This document shows, in pieces, positions 1 through 5,791 of a DNA stretch of 9,058 bases. This stretch comes from Opitutaceae bacterium (lineage in GTDB: Bacteria; Verrucomicrobiota; Verrucomicrobiia; Opitutales; Opitutaceae). Each line of letters begins with the position of its first letter. Position 1 is the stretch's first letter. Made by a program: the position numbers and the translations under genes. The DNA is taken from the NCBI GenBank assembly GCA_005787865.1, contig SXZN01000186.1:1-9058 (forward strand), read 5' to 3'. Under the pieces are notes generated by a model, which was not told where the DNA came from, ran no database searches, and saw only the letters and a program-made list of their open reading frames with translations.

Positions 1-156
1 GCAACGACCGCCGCCGGACACTTTCACTTTCGCTAACGGGTGCGCGGTCGCCTCATAAATCGTCACGCGCGCATGCGGATTGGCTTCCGCACAAACGATG
101 GCCGCAAAAAATCCGGCGGCTCCCCCACCGGCGATGATGATCTTTTGCGACTGCAT
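1..156 (-). CDS. BaiN/HI0933-type NAD(P)/FAD-dependent oxidoreductase, N-terminal part (cut by window edge)
   Basis: The first 52 codons are visible, starting at the ATG at 156-154 and running off the window at base 1. Residues 6-15 form a hydrophobic strand followed by GGGAAG, the dinucleotide-binding Rossmann loop. An acidic residue follows at the end of the second strand (IYE, 33-35). The segment ends in LAKVKVSGGGRC (41-52), which matches the characteristic 'GrKllvSGgGRCN' block of the HI0933/YhiN/BaiN flavoprotein family. Members bind FAD; some reduce bile-acid or steroid enone intermediates, but for most the substrate is unknown, so no reaction is assigned. There is no clear Shine-Dalgarno sequence before the ATG. 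It lies only 45 bases beyond the terminator of the upstream same-strand gene, so it probably has its own promoter. Family assignment is confident; function is not. Confidence 0.85.
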   Translation of the reverse strand, partial: MQSQKIIIAGGGAAGFFAAIVCAEANPHARVTIYEATAHPLAKVKVSGGGRC

Positions 157-201
157 CCAGCGGCAGCGTGAGCCGGCGCTAAGCCGTTGTCCAAAAATAA
201 A

Positions 202-227
202 AGAGCCGCGCTCAACGGCGCGGCTCT
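202..227 (-). terminator. Rho-independent terminator of the Spy-like gene
   Basis: A perfect 10-bp stem (202-211 with 218-227, AGAGCCGCGC/GCGCGGCTCT) encloses a 6-base loop. Read on the minus strand it runs straight into a T-rich tract (bases 201 down to 191, TTTATTTTTGG). On the plus strand no T-run follows. It lies about 60 bases beyond the stop of the 287-694 gene and separates that gene from the flavoprotein gene. Confidence 0.85.
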
Positions 228-286
228 CCTAATTAAAACCTGCTAATCTAAGTATGGGATCTGCTAGCGGCTCAGCCGCCGAGCAG

Positions 287-694
287 TTACTTGTTTTTTT
301 TATCTTTCTTGGGGCCGCGAGGCCCGGCTTTGCGCATCTCATCAAACTTTTTCAACTGCTCGGGATTCAACACCGCGCGCCGTTGATCGGCGAAAGGCTT
401 GTTGGCTGCCCGCAGCTGACCGCGTTTGGCCTCAGGCGCGAGCGTGCTATCATTCATGATGACATCCGCGGCCGCTTTTTCCTGCTGATTAATGGCTTCC
501 CATTTAGCCTGCTGGTCAGCGCTCAGGCCGAGTTCTTGCGCGGCGCGCTTCATGATCTGACCGGGGCGACCGGGGCCGCGGCCGTGTTCGGGTTGACCGG
601 CAGGGGGAGCCGGCGGGGCTTCCGCGCGCAGGGCGGGAGCGCCGAGCAAAATGAGACCAACGCAGGCGATACTAAGCTTAAGTAAGTTTTTCAT
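287..694 (-). CDS. Small exported Spy/CpxP-like (LTxxQ-type) protein
   Basis: This 135-residue protein has a typical Sec signal peptide: MKNLLK, then a hydrophobic core at about 7-20, with probable cleavage after ALRA (24). A Pro/Gly/His-rich linker (26-46) follows. The mature part is helical and charged and carries two LTxxQ-like motifs, LSADQ (57-61) and LNPEQ (109-113), separated by a long Ala/Gln/Lys helix. It ends in a strongly basic tail, KKDKKNK. Twin LTxxQ motifs in a small periplasmic helical protein are the signature of the Spy/CpxP group, whose known members are envelope-stress chaperones or metal-responsive regulators. The function here is inferred only from that architecture. The gene stands alone: divergent from the zincin gene and closed by its own terminator at 202-227. 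No Shine-Dalgarno sequence is evident before the ATG. An antisense frame across the same bases is taken to be a shadow. Confidence 0.75.
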   Translation of the reverse strand: MKNLLKLSIACVGLILLGAPALRAEAPPAPPAGQPEHGRGPGRPGQIMKRAAQELGLSADQQAKWEAINQQEKAAADVIMNDSTLAPEAKRGQLRAANKPFADQRRAVLNPEQLKKFDEMRKAGPRGPKKDKKNK

Positions 695-797
695 AGAGGG
701 AATTAATGGTTACTCGACATAGGACGCTGAGGAAGCAGCGAGGTTTCAGGCCTGTAATAAATCGTGCCTAAAACCCCACCCCCAAGGCTCGCGCCCG

Positions 798-817
798 GCG
801 GCGCTGACCGGCGCCGC
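798..817 (+). promoter_or_regulatory. GC-rich hairpin in the leader of the zincin gene
   Basis: A 7-bp perfect stem (798-804, GCGGCGC, with 811-817, GCGCCGC) closes a 6-base loop and is followed by TTTA. It sits about 55 bases before the ATG at 873, inside the 178-base divergent gap. It could be a weak attenuator-like structure or simply a chance GC-rich dyad; the T-run is too short for a confident terminator. Confidence 0.25.
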
Positions 818-872
818 TTTACTCCTGCGGAAATTAACTCACCCTCATCTGCGCCCTTATTCAGCCCCACTC

Positions 873-1244
873 ATGAACTTAATCCCACGCGTACAAATCG
901 CCGTGCAAGTGGTGACCGCCACCCAAAATCAGTTGCCCGCGACTGTTCGCGCCGTGGCCCGGGAGGTGCCGGTTTGCTACGAAGCTCGCCCTCATGCTAC
1001 CCTCATCGCCGATGGACTAGAGGCCGATCTGCTCGGCTTATTTGTGGGTGATGAGCACGGCGCGGAACTCGGTGAGGCGCAGCCCTTGCCCCCACAGATT
1101 CTGCTGTTTCTCGATAATATCTGGGACCTAGCGGCAGCGGATGAAGCGAATTATCGCGCTGAAGTGCGCCTCACTTACCTCCACGAACTCGGCCATTATC
1201 TGGGCTGGGACGAAGAGGAAATTGCGCAGCGCGGCCTAGAATGA
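873..1244 (+). CDS. Small zincin-like metallopeptidase (PF06262-type, HExxH)
   Basis: This 123-residue cytoplasmic protein has no signal peptide or membrane segment. The C-terminal block TYLHELGHYLGWDEEE carries the zinc-binding HExxH motif (H104, E105, H108), followed by G-W-D-E-E-E. This is the layout of the short 'metallopeptidase family' proteins (Zincin_1), which are typically about 110-140 residues and end shortly after the motif. The LLGLFVGDEHG stretch (53-63) also fits the 'LLGLy.G' segment of that family. A zinc-dependent peptidase activity is inferred from the motif; no substrate is established for the family as far as I know. The ATG at 873 is the natural start and leaves a family-sized protein, but no Shine-Dalgarno sequence is visible (upstream CAGCCCCACTC). 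It is probably monocistronic, with a weak hairpin 34 bases after its stop. Confidence 0.85.
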   Translation: MNLIPRVQIAVQVVTATQNQLPATVRAVAREVPVCYEARPHATLIADGLEADLLGLFVGDEHGAELGEAQPLPPQILLFLDNIWDLAAADEANYRAEVRLTYLHELGHYLGWDEEEIAQRGLE

Positions 1245-1278
1245 TGGGCCCGCCCACCTCGCCACCGCGCCCTTGCCC

Positions 1279-1307
1279 AGAGCCCCCGTGAAGTAGGGCT
1301 TTCATTT
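1279..1307 (+). terminator. Weak hairpin terminator after the zincin gene
   Basis: AGCCC (1281-1285) pairs with GGGCT (1296-1300), extendable by a G-T and an A-T pair. The loop is 10 bases and the stem is followed by an interrupted T-run (TTCATTT). It lies 34 bases after the zincin stop codon. The stem is short and the T-run broken, so termination is likely partial at best. Confidence 0.35.
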
Positions 1308-1318
1308 AGCTGCTAAAT
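1304..1318. promoter_or_regulatory. Palindromic operator-like site upstream of the SYLF gene
   Basis: ATTTAGC-T-GCTAAAT is a perfect dyad of two 7-base arms separated by one base. A one-base loop cannot form a normal RNA hairpin, so this looks more like a dimeric DNA-binding-protein site than a transcript structure. It lies 63 bases before the ATG at 1382 and just upstream of the proposed promoter. No regulator is encoded nearby, and the binding protein is unknown. Confidence 0.35.
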
Positions 1319-1344
1319 CTGCTTATTCCGTTCTTAAAAACAGC

Positions 1345-1373
1345 TTTGCGCTAACCCCGCGATCGCCTATATC
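1345..1373 (+). promoter_or_regulatory. Candidate sigma70-like promoter for the SYLF gene
   Basis: TTTGCG (1345-1350) is separated by 17 bases from TATATC (1368-1373). The -10 box would put the transcription start within a couple of bases of the ATG at 1382, implying a nearly leaderless message. That fits the absence of any Shine-Dalgarno sequence in CTAATCATT. Only partial matches to consensus are present, so this is a suggestion. Confidence 0.3.
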
Positions 1374-1381
1374 TAATCATT

Positions 1382-2068
1382 ATGAAGAAGCTCCTCACCG
1401 CCATTTTTTGTGCTACCGCCCTGGCGGGCGCCCTGTCCGCTGCCGGCGAATTAACCCGCGCGTCCGTCATTGAGCGCCTCGATAGCTGCGAAGCAATTTT
1501 GCAGTCCATTCAAGGTAACTATAAAACCGCCATTCCCGCCGACATTCTTCGTCGGGCCAAGGGCATTGTCATCGTCAACCAATTCCAGGCCGGTTTTATC
1601 TTCGGGATCAAAGATGGCTACGCGGTCGCCTTAGTCCGCCGCCCGAACGGTAAATGGTCCGTCCCCGCCTTTATGCGCGCGGGTGAACTCAGCCTCGGCC
1701 TGCAAGCGGGCGGCAAATCAATCAATGCGGTTTATGTTTTAATGGACGACGCCACCGCCCGCCTCCTCTTCAAAAACCGCATGAATCTCGGGGCGGAAGC
1801 CAAAGTCCTGGCCGGCATTCGCTCAGCGGAGCGCGAAAAAATAACTTCCGCGCTTCAAACCGAAGCGAATGTCTTGGTCTATTCCAACAACGAAGGCCTG
1901 TACTTCGGCGCCGCCGTTAAAACCGGTTACATGTCACCCCATGACGAAGCCAATCGCCTGTTCTACAGCAGCACCAATCGGCTGCCAGAATTACTGTTCA
2001 GTGATTGGGTCACGCCGCCCACGGAGGCGCACTTCTTGATCGATCACGTGACGCGCATCACGCAGTAA
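1382..2068 (+). CDS. Exported SYLF (Ysc84-like) lipid-binding domain protein
   Basis: This 228-residue protein opens with a Sec signal peptide (MKKLLTAIFCATALAGALSA, probable cleavage near residue 20-22), so the mature protein should be periplasmic or membrane-associated. The rest is a single SYLF/Ysc84 domain (PF04366, formerly DUF500). A helical lead-in (24-50) is followed by the typical 'iP..il..AkGivi' block (IPADILRRAKGIVIV, 51-65), F-x-A-G-F-I-F-G (68-75), a W-S-x-P-A-F block (92-97), and the late 'GLYFGAAVKTG' strand (172-182). In eukaryotes such domains bind phosphoinositides and actin. Bacterial secreted versions are widespread, but their role is poorly known, so lipid binding is inferred. 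The gene is monocistronic, with a palindromic site and candidate promoter upstream and a strong terminator 20 bases after its stop. Confidence 0.9.
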   Translation: MKKLLTAIFCATALAGALSAAGELTRASVIERLDSCEAILQSIQGNYKTAIPADILRRAKGIVIVNQFQAGFIFGIKDGYAVALVRRPNGKWSVPAFMRAGELSLGLQAGGKSINAVYVLMDDATARLLFKNRMNLGAEAKVLAGIRSAEREKITSALQTEANVLVYSNNEGLYFGAAVKTGYMSPHDEANRLFYSSTNRLPELLFSDWVTPPTEAHFLIDHVTRITQ

Positions 2069-2087
2069 GCCCCCCACTGCCGCCACC

Positions 2088-2114
2088 AACCCGCCTTAGC
2101 TGGCGGGTTTTTTT
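2088..2114 (+). terminator. Strong rho-independent terminator of the SYLF gene
   Basis: AACCCGCC (2088-2095) pairs with GGCGGGTT (2102-2109) around a 6-base loop and runs into seven consecutive T (2108-2114). The last two T are also the start of the reverse-complement stop codon (2113-2115) of the convergent CinA-family gene, so the two genes are packed with no spare sequence. On the minus strand no T-run follows the stem, so it should work for the plus-strand gene only. Confidence 0.88.
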
Positions 2115-2646
2115 ACGCCCTAATCTTGGCCCGGCTGGGCCGCCGGAATTCTTGCAGATAAATTACCAGCGCAGCCAACACCTCGGTCACGACCCGGGCC
2201 TGCGCCGTCGCGCGATCGGCCCCCGGCATTTCCACCTGTCCAGAAATAACCACGAGTTTTCCGGCGGGTCGCCGATGACACAACGCCCACCAAGCCATCG
2301 GCACCGCCACGCCGTGCTCAATACTCGGCTCCGCGTAGCCGGTCGTCGCGAGCCCCAAATCTGCCCCCAACAAAACACCGGCCCCCTCAGCCATTTCTAC
2401 GGCGACACGTTGCGAGACGCTATTAACCCGCTGCGCATGGGCTCGATTAACCCCGAGATGGCGCACCTTTTGCGCGAGTGAGTAGGCCGTGATCCCGCCC
2501 AAAAAATAATTCGACGCCCCCGCCACCGCCCCAATTTTAGCCTGCACTTGACCACAAGTCAGACTCTCCGCGACGGCGAGCGTCAGCCGTGGTTTTCCTA
2601 AAAATAAAGGGGCTAGGTTCGTATTCGTTCTCATCGCCACCAGCAT
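2113..2646 (-). CDS. CinA-family protein (PncC-like NMN amidohydrolase domain), variant
   Basis: This 177-residue protein corresponds to a stand-alone CinA C-terminal domain (about 160 residues in PncC). Typical PncC hydrolyses nicotinamide mononucleotide to nicotinate mononucleotide and ammonia. The nucleophile block AESLTCG (26-32) stands where the family has 'AESCTGG'. GGITAYSLAQKVRHLGV (50-66) matches the 'G.vtYsn.aK...LgV' block. Ser28, Tyr55 and Lys60 have the spacing of the catalytic Ser/Tyr/Lys I recall for the family. The usual 'TGiAGPgGG' loop is replaced by TTGYAEPSIEHG (101-112), a variant I recall from some Bacteroidota and Verrucomicrobiota homologues. NMN deamidase activity is therefore probable but not certain. 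Two ATGs compete: 2646, or codon 5 at 2634, which has GGTGG just upstream. It lies 64 bases after the SET gene on the same strand and is probably last in that operon. Confidence 0.82.
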   Translation of the reverse strand: MLVAMRTNTNLAPLFLGKPRLTLAVAESLTCGQVQAKIGAVAGASNYFLGGITAYSLAQKVRHLGVNRAHAQRVNSVSQRVAVEMAEGAGVLLGADLGLATTGYAEPSIEHGVAVPMAWWALCHRRPAGKLVVISGQVEMPGADRATAQARVVTEVLAALVIYLQEFRRPSRAKIRA

Positions 2647-2710
2647 GGGTTCTACGGCGGAAAAGGAAAGTACTCCTTCGCGAGAATGCGCCGCTGCGCC
2701 CAGCGATCAA

Positions 2711-3220
2711 TTATTTTCCCGCGGCCAGCCGGCGCCGCGCCCGCCACCGCTGGGCAGAATTAATAATATGACCGACGCACTCCGTGGCCCCGCAGCGACA
2801 GGGATGATCGCGCCACTCCGTATAGGAAAATCCGTAATCATAAGTCAGCTCCTCCCCCGGCGCGATATCGCGACACGCCACCACCCAAATATGGCCGCGG
2901 ATATTCTGCGTTTCACAATTCGGCCCACAGGAATGATTGATCCGCCGCGCTAAATTCCAAGCGACGTCCCCATCGATGTCGTGTCGTTGATTTAATTCGA
3001 AAATATAAACACAGCCATCCCCACCCGCCGCGCGGCGCGCTAGCCGGCGATCCTCGCGCCGCTGCGCTTCGGCCTTGGTGATGCGTTCGCCAACATATTC
3101 GATCACCCGTTCGCCCTGCGGCACAAAATCGCGCGCGAATAAACCATAGCCGTGCACGCCTGAGCGGCGCAGCTGAATCAGGGGAGCGGAATAAGTTTTG
3201 CGGGAACGTGGCACCGTCAA
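2711..3220 (-). CDS. SET-domain protein-lysine methyltransferase with post-SET zinc motif
   Basis: The protein is 169 residues, numbered here from the TTG at 3220. It is a compact, almost bare SET domain, a SAM-dependent protein-lysine methyltransferase fold. HGYGLFAR (23-30) is the G-x-G cofactor motif. YIF (72-74) precedes the core. RRINHSCGPNC (92-102) is the pseudoknot SET motif, GEELTYDYGF (122-131) carries the catalytic tyrosine, and CRCGATEC (141-148) is a post-SET CxCx4C. Cys98 of NHSC plus these three cysteines make the zinc site known from eukaryotic SET enzymes. The tail is very basic. No ATG exists anywhere in the frame. TTG at 3220 is preferred because GGAG lies 5 bases upstream and it overlaps the exoIII stop as TTGA; TTG at 3244 and GTG at 3214 are alternatives. 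Target unknown; a basic DNA-binding protein is conceivable (inference only). Confidence 0.88.
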   Translation of the reverse strand: MTVPRSRKTYSAPLIQLRRSGVHGYGLFARDFVPQGERVIEYVGERITKAEAQRREDRRLARRAAGGDGCVYIFELNQRHDIDGDVAWNLARRINHSCGPNCETQNIRGHIWVVACRDIAPGEELTYDYGFSYTEWRDHPCRCGATECVGHIINSAQRWRARRRLAAGK

Positions 3221-3972
3221 GCGAGCTCCAGCCCCACCGGACAATGATCACTGCCCATTACCTGTGGTTCAATCCAGGCGCGCTGCAGCTGTGACTTGAG
3301 CCCGGCTGAAGCCATGAGGTAATCGATGCGCCAGCCAATGTTGCGCTCGCGGGCCCCCGCCCGATACGTCCACCAACTATAATGCTCCGGCCCCGCCTCG
3401 AAATGCCGAAAGGTATCAATGTAACCGGCAGCCAAGTAATCCCGAAAGCCCGCCCGCTCTTGATCAGAGCATCCTGGGCTACCCACATTTTCTTTGGGCC
3501 GAGCGAGATCGATCGCCTCATGGGCTACATTGAGGTCCCCACAAAAAACGACCGACTTTTTCTTTTCTAATTTTTTCACATAAGCCAGCAAGGCGCGATC
3601 CCACGCCTGCCGAAAGTCGATCCGCGCCAACTCCGGCTGGGCATTGGGCACATAGACCCCCACCACATAACAATCAGCAAATTCCGCCGTCATCGCGCGG
3701 CCTTCGGCGTCATGCAGCGGTGAACCAATCCCCGTCGTCACCGCGAGCGGCTGCCGCCGCAGAAAGAAGGCCGTGCCGCTATACCCTTTTTTCTCCGCCG
3801 CATTCCAATGCACGGTATAGCCCGCCGGCCAAACTACGCCCTGCACGTCTCCCGGCAGGGCTTTTACTTCTTGGAGGCAAATGACATCAGCTTTCGCTGC
3901 CGCCATCCAATCGAGCAAACCTTTGCCGAGAGCAGCCCGTACGCCATTCACATTCCAGGAAAGTATTTTCAT
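3217..3972 (-). CDS. xth: Exodeoxyribonuclease III / AP endonuclease (ExoIII-type)
   Basis: This 251-residue protein belongs to the endonuclease/exonuclease/phosphatase superfamily. It should cleave DNA 5' of abasic sites and trim 3' ends in base-excision repair, in the cytoplasm. All signature blocks are present in order: LSWNVNG (4-10, Asn7), CLQEVK (32-37, metal-binding Glu35), CGDLNVAH (144-151, catalytic Asp146 and Asn148), WRIDYLMAS (214-222) and GSDHCPV (240-246, Asp242-His243). The frame is open upstream to 4071, but the ATG at 3972 is chosen because MKILSWNVNG is the standard N-terminus of the family and the length then matches (about 250-270 residues). GTGGGGG about 4 bases upstream may serve as ribosome binding site. 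Its stop overlaps the start of the SET gene by 4 bases, suggesting translational coupling; it is probably the first gene of that operon. Confidence 0.95.
   Translation of the reverse strand: MKILSWNVNGVRAALGKGLLDWMAAAKADVICLQEVKALPGDVQGVVWPAGYTVHWNAAEKKGYSGTAFFLRRQPLAVTTGIGSPLHDAEGRAMTAEFADCYVVGVYVPNAQPELARIDFRQAWDRALLAYVKKLEKKKSVVFCGDLNVAHEAIDLARPKENVGSPGCSDQERAGFRDYLAAGYIDTFRHFEAGPEHYSWWTYRAGARERNIGWRIDYLMASAGLKSQLQRAWIEPQVMGSDHCPVGLELA
3226..3229 (-). promoter_or_regulatory. Ribosome binding site deciding the SET start
   Basis: GGAG (read on the minus strand from 3229 to 3226) is followed by five bases and then TTG at 3220. It lies inside the last codons of the exoIII gene. It is one of the few plausible Shine-Dalgarno matches in this window and favours the TTG at 3220 over the upstream TTG at 3244. 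Confidence 0.5.
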
Positions 3973-4221
3973 GAGCCCCCACTGCTTCGTGGTTTCTCGC
4001 TCGCGGTGCAACACGTTTTGCCTTTCGTGCGATAAAACTCCGGCGCAAGCTCCTCGCCATGCTCGGCTCACCCCACCCCCGGCTTAAATGATCAACCTTT
4101 CCTCCGGGCCGCGCCGCTGGCTTATTTTATATTTATCCTGATTTATGACGTCCCTGGCCGCATGACACACCGCCCGATTGCTTCTCCAGCTTACGGGGAA
4201 TGAACTAAACCTACTTTTGCT
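3973..4221. other. Divergent intergenic region between exoIII and the PLP enzyme
   Basis: These 249 bases must hold the promoters of both divergent transcripts. The middle (about 4120-4146) is a marked AT-rich island (CTTATTTTATATTTATCC) in GC-rich surroundings, the most likely place for promoter melting. On the plus strand TTGCTT (4178-4183), 17 bases, then TGAACT (4201-4206) is a weak candidate promoter for the PLP enzyme. I see no riboswitch-like structure or strong dyad. A 63-codon open frame on the minus strand (4275-4084) overlaps the PLP gene start, has no recognisable features and is rejected. Confidence 0.4.
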
Positions 4222-5733
4222 ATGTCCGTCTTTTCTCCCATTCCTTTGGGCCAGCGCATCCCGGGCAGCCCCCACTCGGTGGCCTGCAGTCTGCCCACTT
4301 TAGCCGATGTCATTGGCTACGAAGAAGGCCGGACCGAGACCACGCGGCATATCTCTTCCGGTTATCCCCGCTTTGTCGTGCATACGTACGCCAAGCAACT
4401 GTGTGAGCTACTCCAACAGCAGGCCGAATTTGCGGGCCGCTCCCTCTGGCTTGTGACTTCAGCTAAAATGGCGACGGCGCTGGCTGACCATTTGGGCCGG
4501 ACTGGTGCCGCCCGCGCCGTGCCGTTCCTCGCCGCCGGGGTCAATGGGGTTGCCCATACTGACACCCCCGAACTCAACACGCGCGGCAAACAATTCCTGC
4601 AGCACTTAGGTGGTTTTCTCTCTACCCGAGCCGCGGAGGATCAACTCGTCGCCCAGGGTCTCCGTCCCGCCGCGGCCGCAGAAACTCTTTTTACCGGCGA
4701 CGCTACGGCGGAAATCAAGCGCTGCCTCCACCGAGTTTACTCTGGGGTAAGCGACCCCGATCTCCTGCTCGCCCCGAGCGGCATGAACGCCCTACAAGCG
4801 GCCTTCCGGGCAATTAGTACTTTGCAGGCGACGCGCGGCCGCACGGCTTGGGTCCAGCTTGGCTGGCTTTATCTCGATACGATTGCTTTGCTCAAAAAAT
4901 TCACCCCCGACCCCACGCGCGATTACTTGCGTCATGGCAATGTGGCCGACCTCAGCGGGCTCGAACGCTTGTTGGCGACCGATGGTGCACGCATCGCAGG
5001 AATAATTATTGAGGCACCCACGAATCCGCTCATCCAGACGCCAGACATCGCGGCCGTCGCCGCCTTAGCCCGCCGCCATGGAGTCCGGCTGATTTTAGAT
5101 CCCGCCATCAGCTCGCCTTACAACGTTGATCTGCTCCCGGCCGCTGATCTCGTGGCGCAAAGTCTCACCAAATACACCGCGCATGAAGGCGACGTCATTG
5201 CGGGAGTGGTCGTCGTCAATCCCCAAGGGCCCGATGCGCCTGAGCTGCGGCGACTCGTTCGTGAATATCTTGAGCCGGTTCACCCGCGCGATCTGGCCCG
5301 CCTCGCCGCGCAAATTGGCGCCACCAAAGACGTCGTGCGAAAAATCAATACGAGCACGATGCAAGTCGCAGCCTTGCTTGAAAATCATCCCGCGGTGCAG
5401 CAAGTCTGGTGGGCACTGCAGCCCGGTTCCCGCGAAAATTATTTAAAAATTGCCCGTTCCCCAACGGCCGTGGGCAGCATAATCTCATTCACGCTCAAGG
5501 CGCCGATGAAAGATTTTTACGACCGCGTACGCCTGCCTAAGGGTCCGAGTTTCGGCATGCGCACGACTTTAATCTCACCCTTTATCTACCTCGCCCATTA
5601 CGATCTGGTGACCTCCCCGGCAGGCCGCGCCGAGCTAGCGGCTCATGGCCTCTCGCCCGATTTGCTGCGCCTCTCCGTCGGCCTAGAACCCATCGAAGAT
5701 ATCTTAGCGGCGCTCCGCGAAGCTTTGATCTGA
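4222..5733 (+). CDS. Cystathionine gamma-synthase-family PLP enzyme, fungal-like long form
   Basis: This 503-residue protein belongs to the Cys/Met-metabolism PLP enzymes (PF01053), which are usually about 380-400 residues in bacteria. The extra length lies in the first 150 or so residues. PLGQRIPGSPHSVACSLPT (8-26) followed by VIGYEEG (30-36) and SGYPRF (46-51) recalls the N-terminus of fungal cystathionine gamma-synthases (STR2/met-7 type). SGMNAL (186-191) is the phosphate-binding loop. GWLYLDT (214-220) follows. LILDP (290-294) contains the pyridine-facing Asp293, and AQSLTKYTAHEGDV (312-325) the Schiff-base Lys317. RLSVGLEP (483-490) carries the substrate-carboxylate Arg. Tyr48 and Arg50 probably play the Y-x-R role of the neighbouring subunit. 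The likely reaction is gamma-replacement on an activated homoserine by cysteine, giving cystathionine, but a lyase or another thiol acceptor is possible. Monocistronic; start at the ATG with no Shine-Dalgarno sequence. Confidence 0.85.
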   Translation: MSVFSPIPLGQRIPGSPHSVACSLPTLADVIGYEEGRTETTRHISSGYPRFVVHTYAKQLCELLQQQAEFAGRSLWLVTSAKMATALADHLGRTGAARAVPFLAAGVNGVAHTDTPELNTRGKQFLQHLGGFLSTRAAEDQLVAQGLRPAAAAETLFTGDATAEIKRCLHRVYSGVSDPDLLLAPSGMNALQAAFRAISTLQATRGRTAWVQLGWLYLDTIALLKKFTPDPTRDYLRHGNVADLSGLERLLATDGARIAGIIIEAPTNPLIQTPDIAAVAALARRHGVRLILDPAISSPYNVDLLPAADLVAQSLTKYTAHEGDVIAGVVVVNPQGPDAPELRRLVREYLEPVHPRDLARLAAQIGATKDVVRKINTSTMQVAALLENHPAVQQVWWALQPGSRENYLKIARSPTAVGSIISFTLKAPMKDFYDRVRLPKGPSFGMRTTLISPFIYLAHYDLVTSPAGRAELAAHGLSPDLLRLSVGLEPIEDILAALREALI

Positions 5734-5735
5734 GA

Positions 5736-5754
5736 TCCGCCGACGGCCGGCGGA
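5736..5754. terminator. GC-rich dyad between convergent genes
   Basis: TCCGCCG (5736-5742) pairs with CGGCGGA (5748-5754) around a 5-base loop. It begins 3 bases after the PLP enzyme stop and lies 37 bases from the end of the convergent phosphodiesterase gene. Neither strand has a real T-run (CGTTTG on plus), so it may be a weak bidirectional or rho-assisted terminator. Confidence 0.35.
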
Positions 5755-5791
5755 CGTTTGCAGTCCAGGCGCTTGGCTGAGTTTTATCTGT

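Noticed and set aside
254..685. Plus-strand open frame of 143 codons
   Set aside because: It lies antisense to the Spy-like gene, which has a signal peptide, paired motifs and a terminator; the plus-strand protein has no recognisable features.
2005..2481. Plus-strand open frame of 158 codons across the SYLF end and CinA gene
   Set aside because: It overlaps two well-supported genes and crosses the strong terminator at 2088-2114; the translation is low-complexity Pro/Arg/His typical of a shadow in GC-rich DNA.
3973..4071. 33-codon N-terminal extension of exoIII
   Set aside because: The family begins at the MKILSWN block; the extension has no conserved sequence and would push the length outside the normal range.
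4084..4275. Minus-strand open frame of 63 codons in the divergent gap
   Set aside because: It starts inside the PLP enzyme gene and covers the AT-rich promoter zone; its composition looks non-coding.
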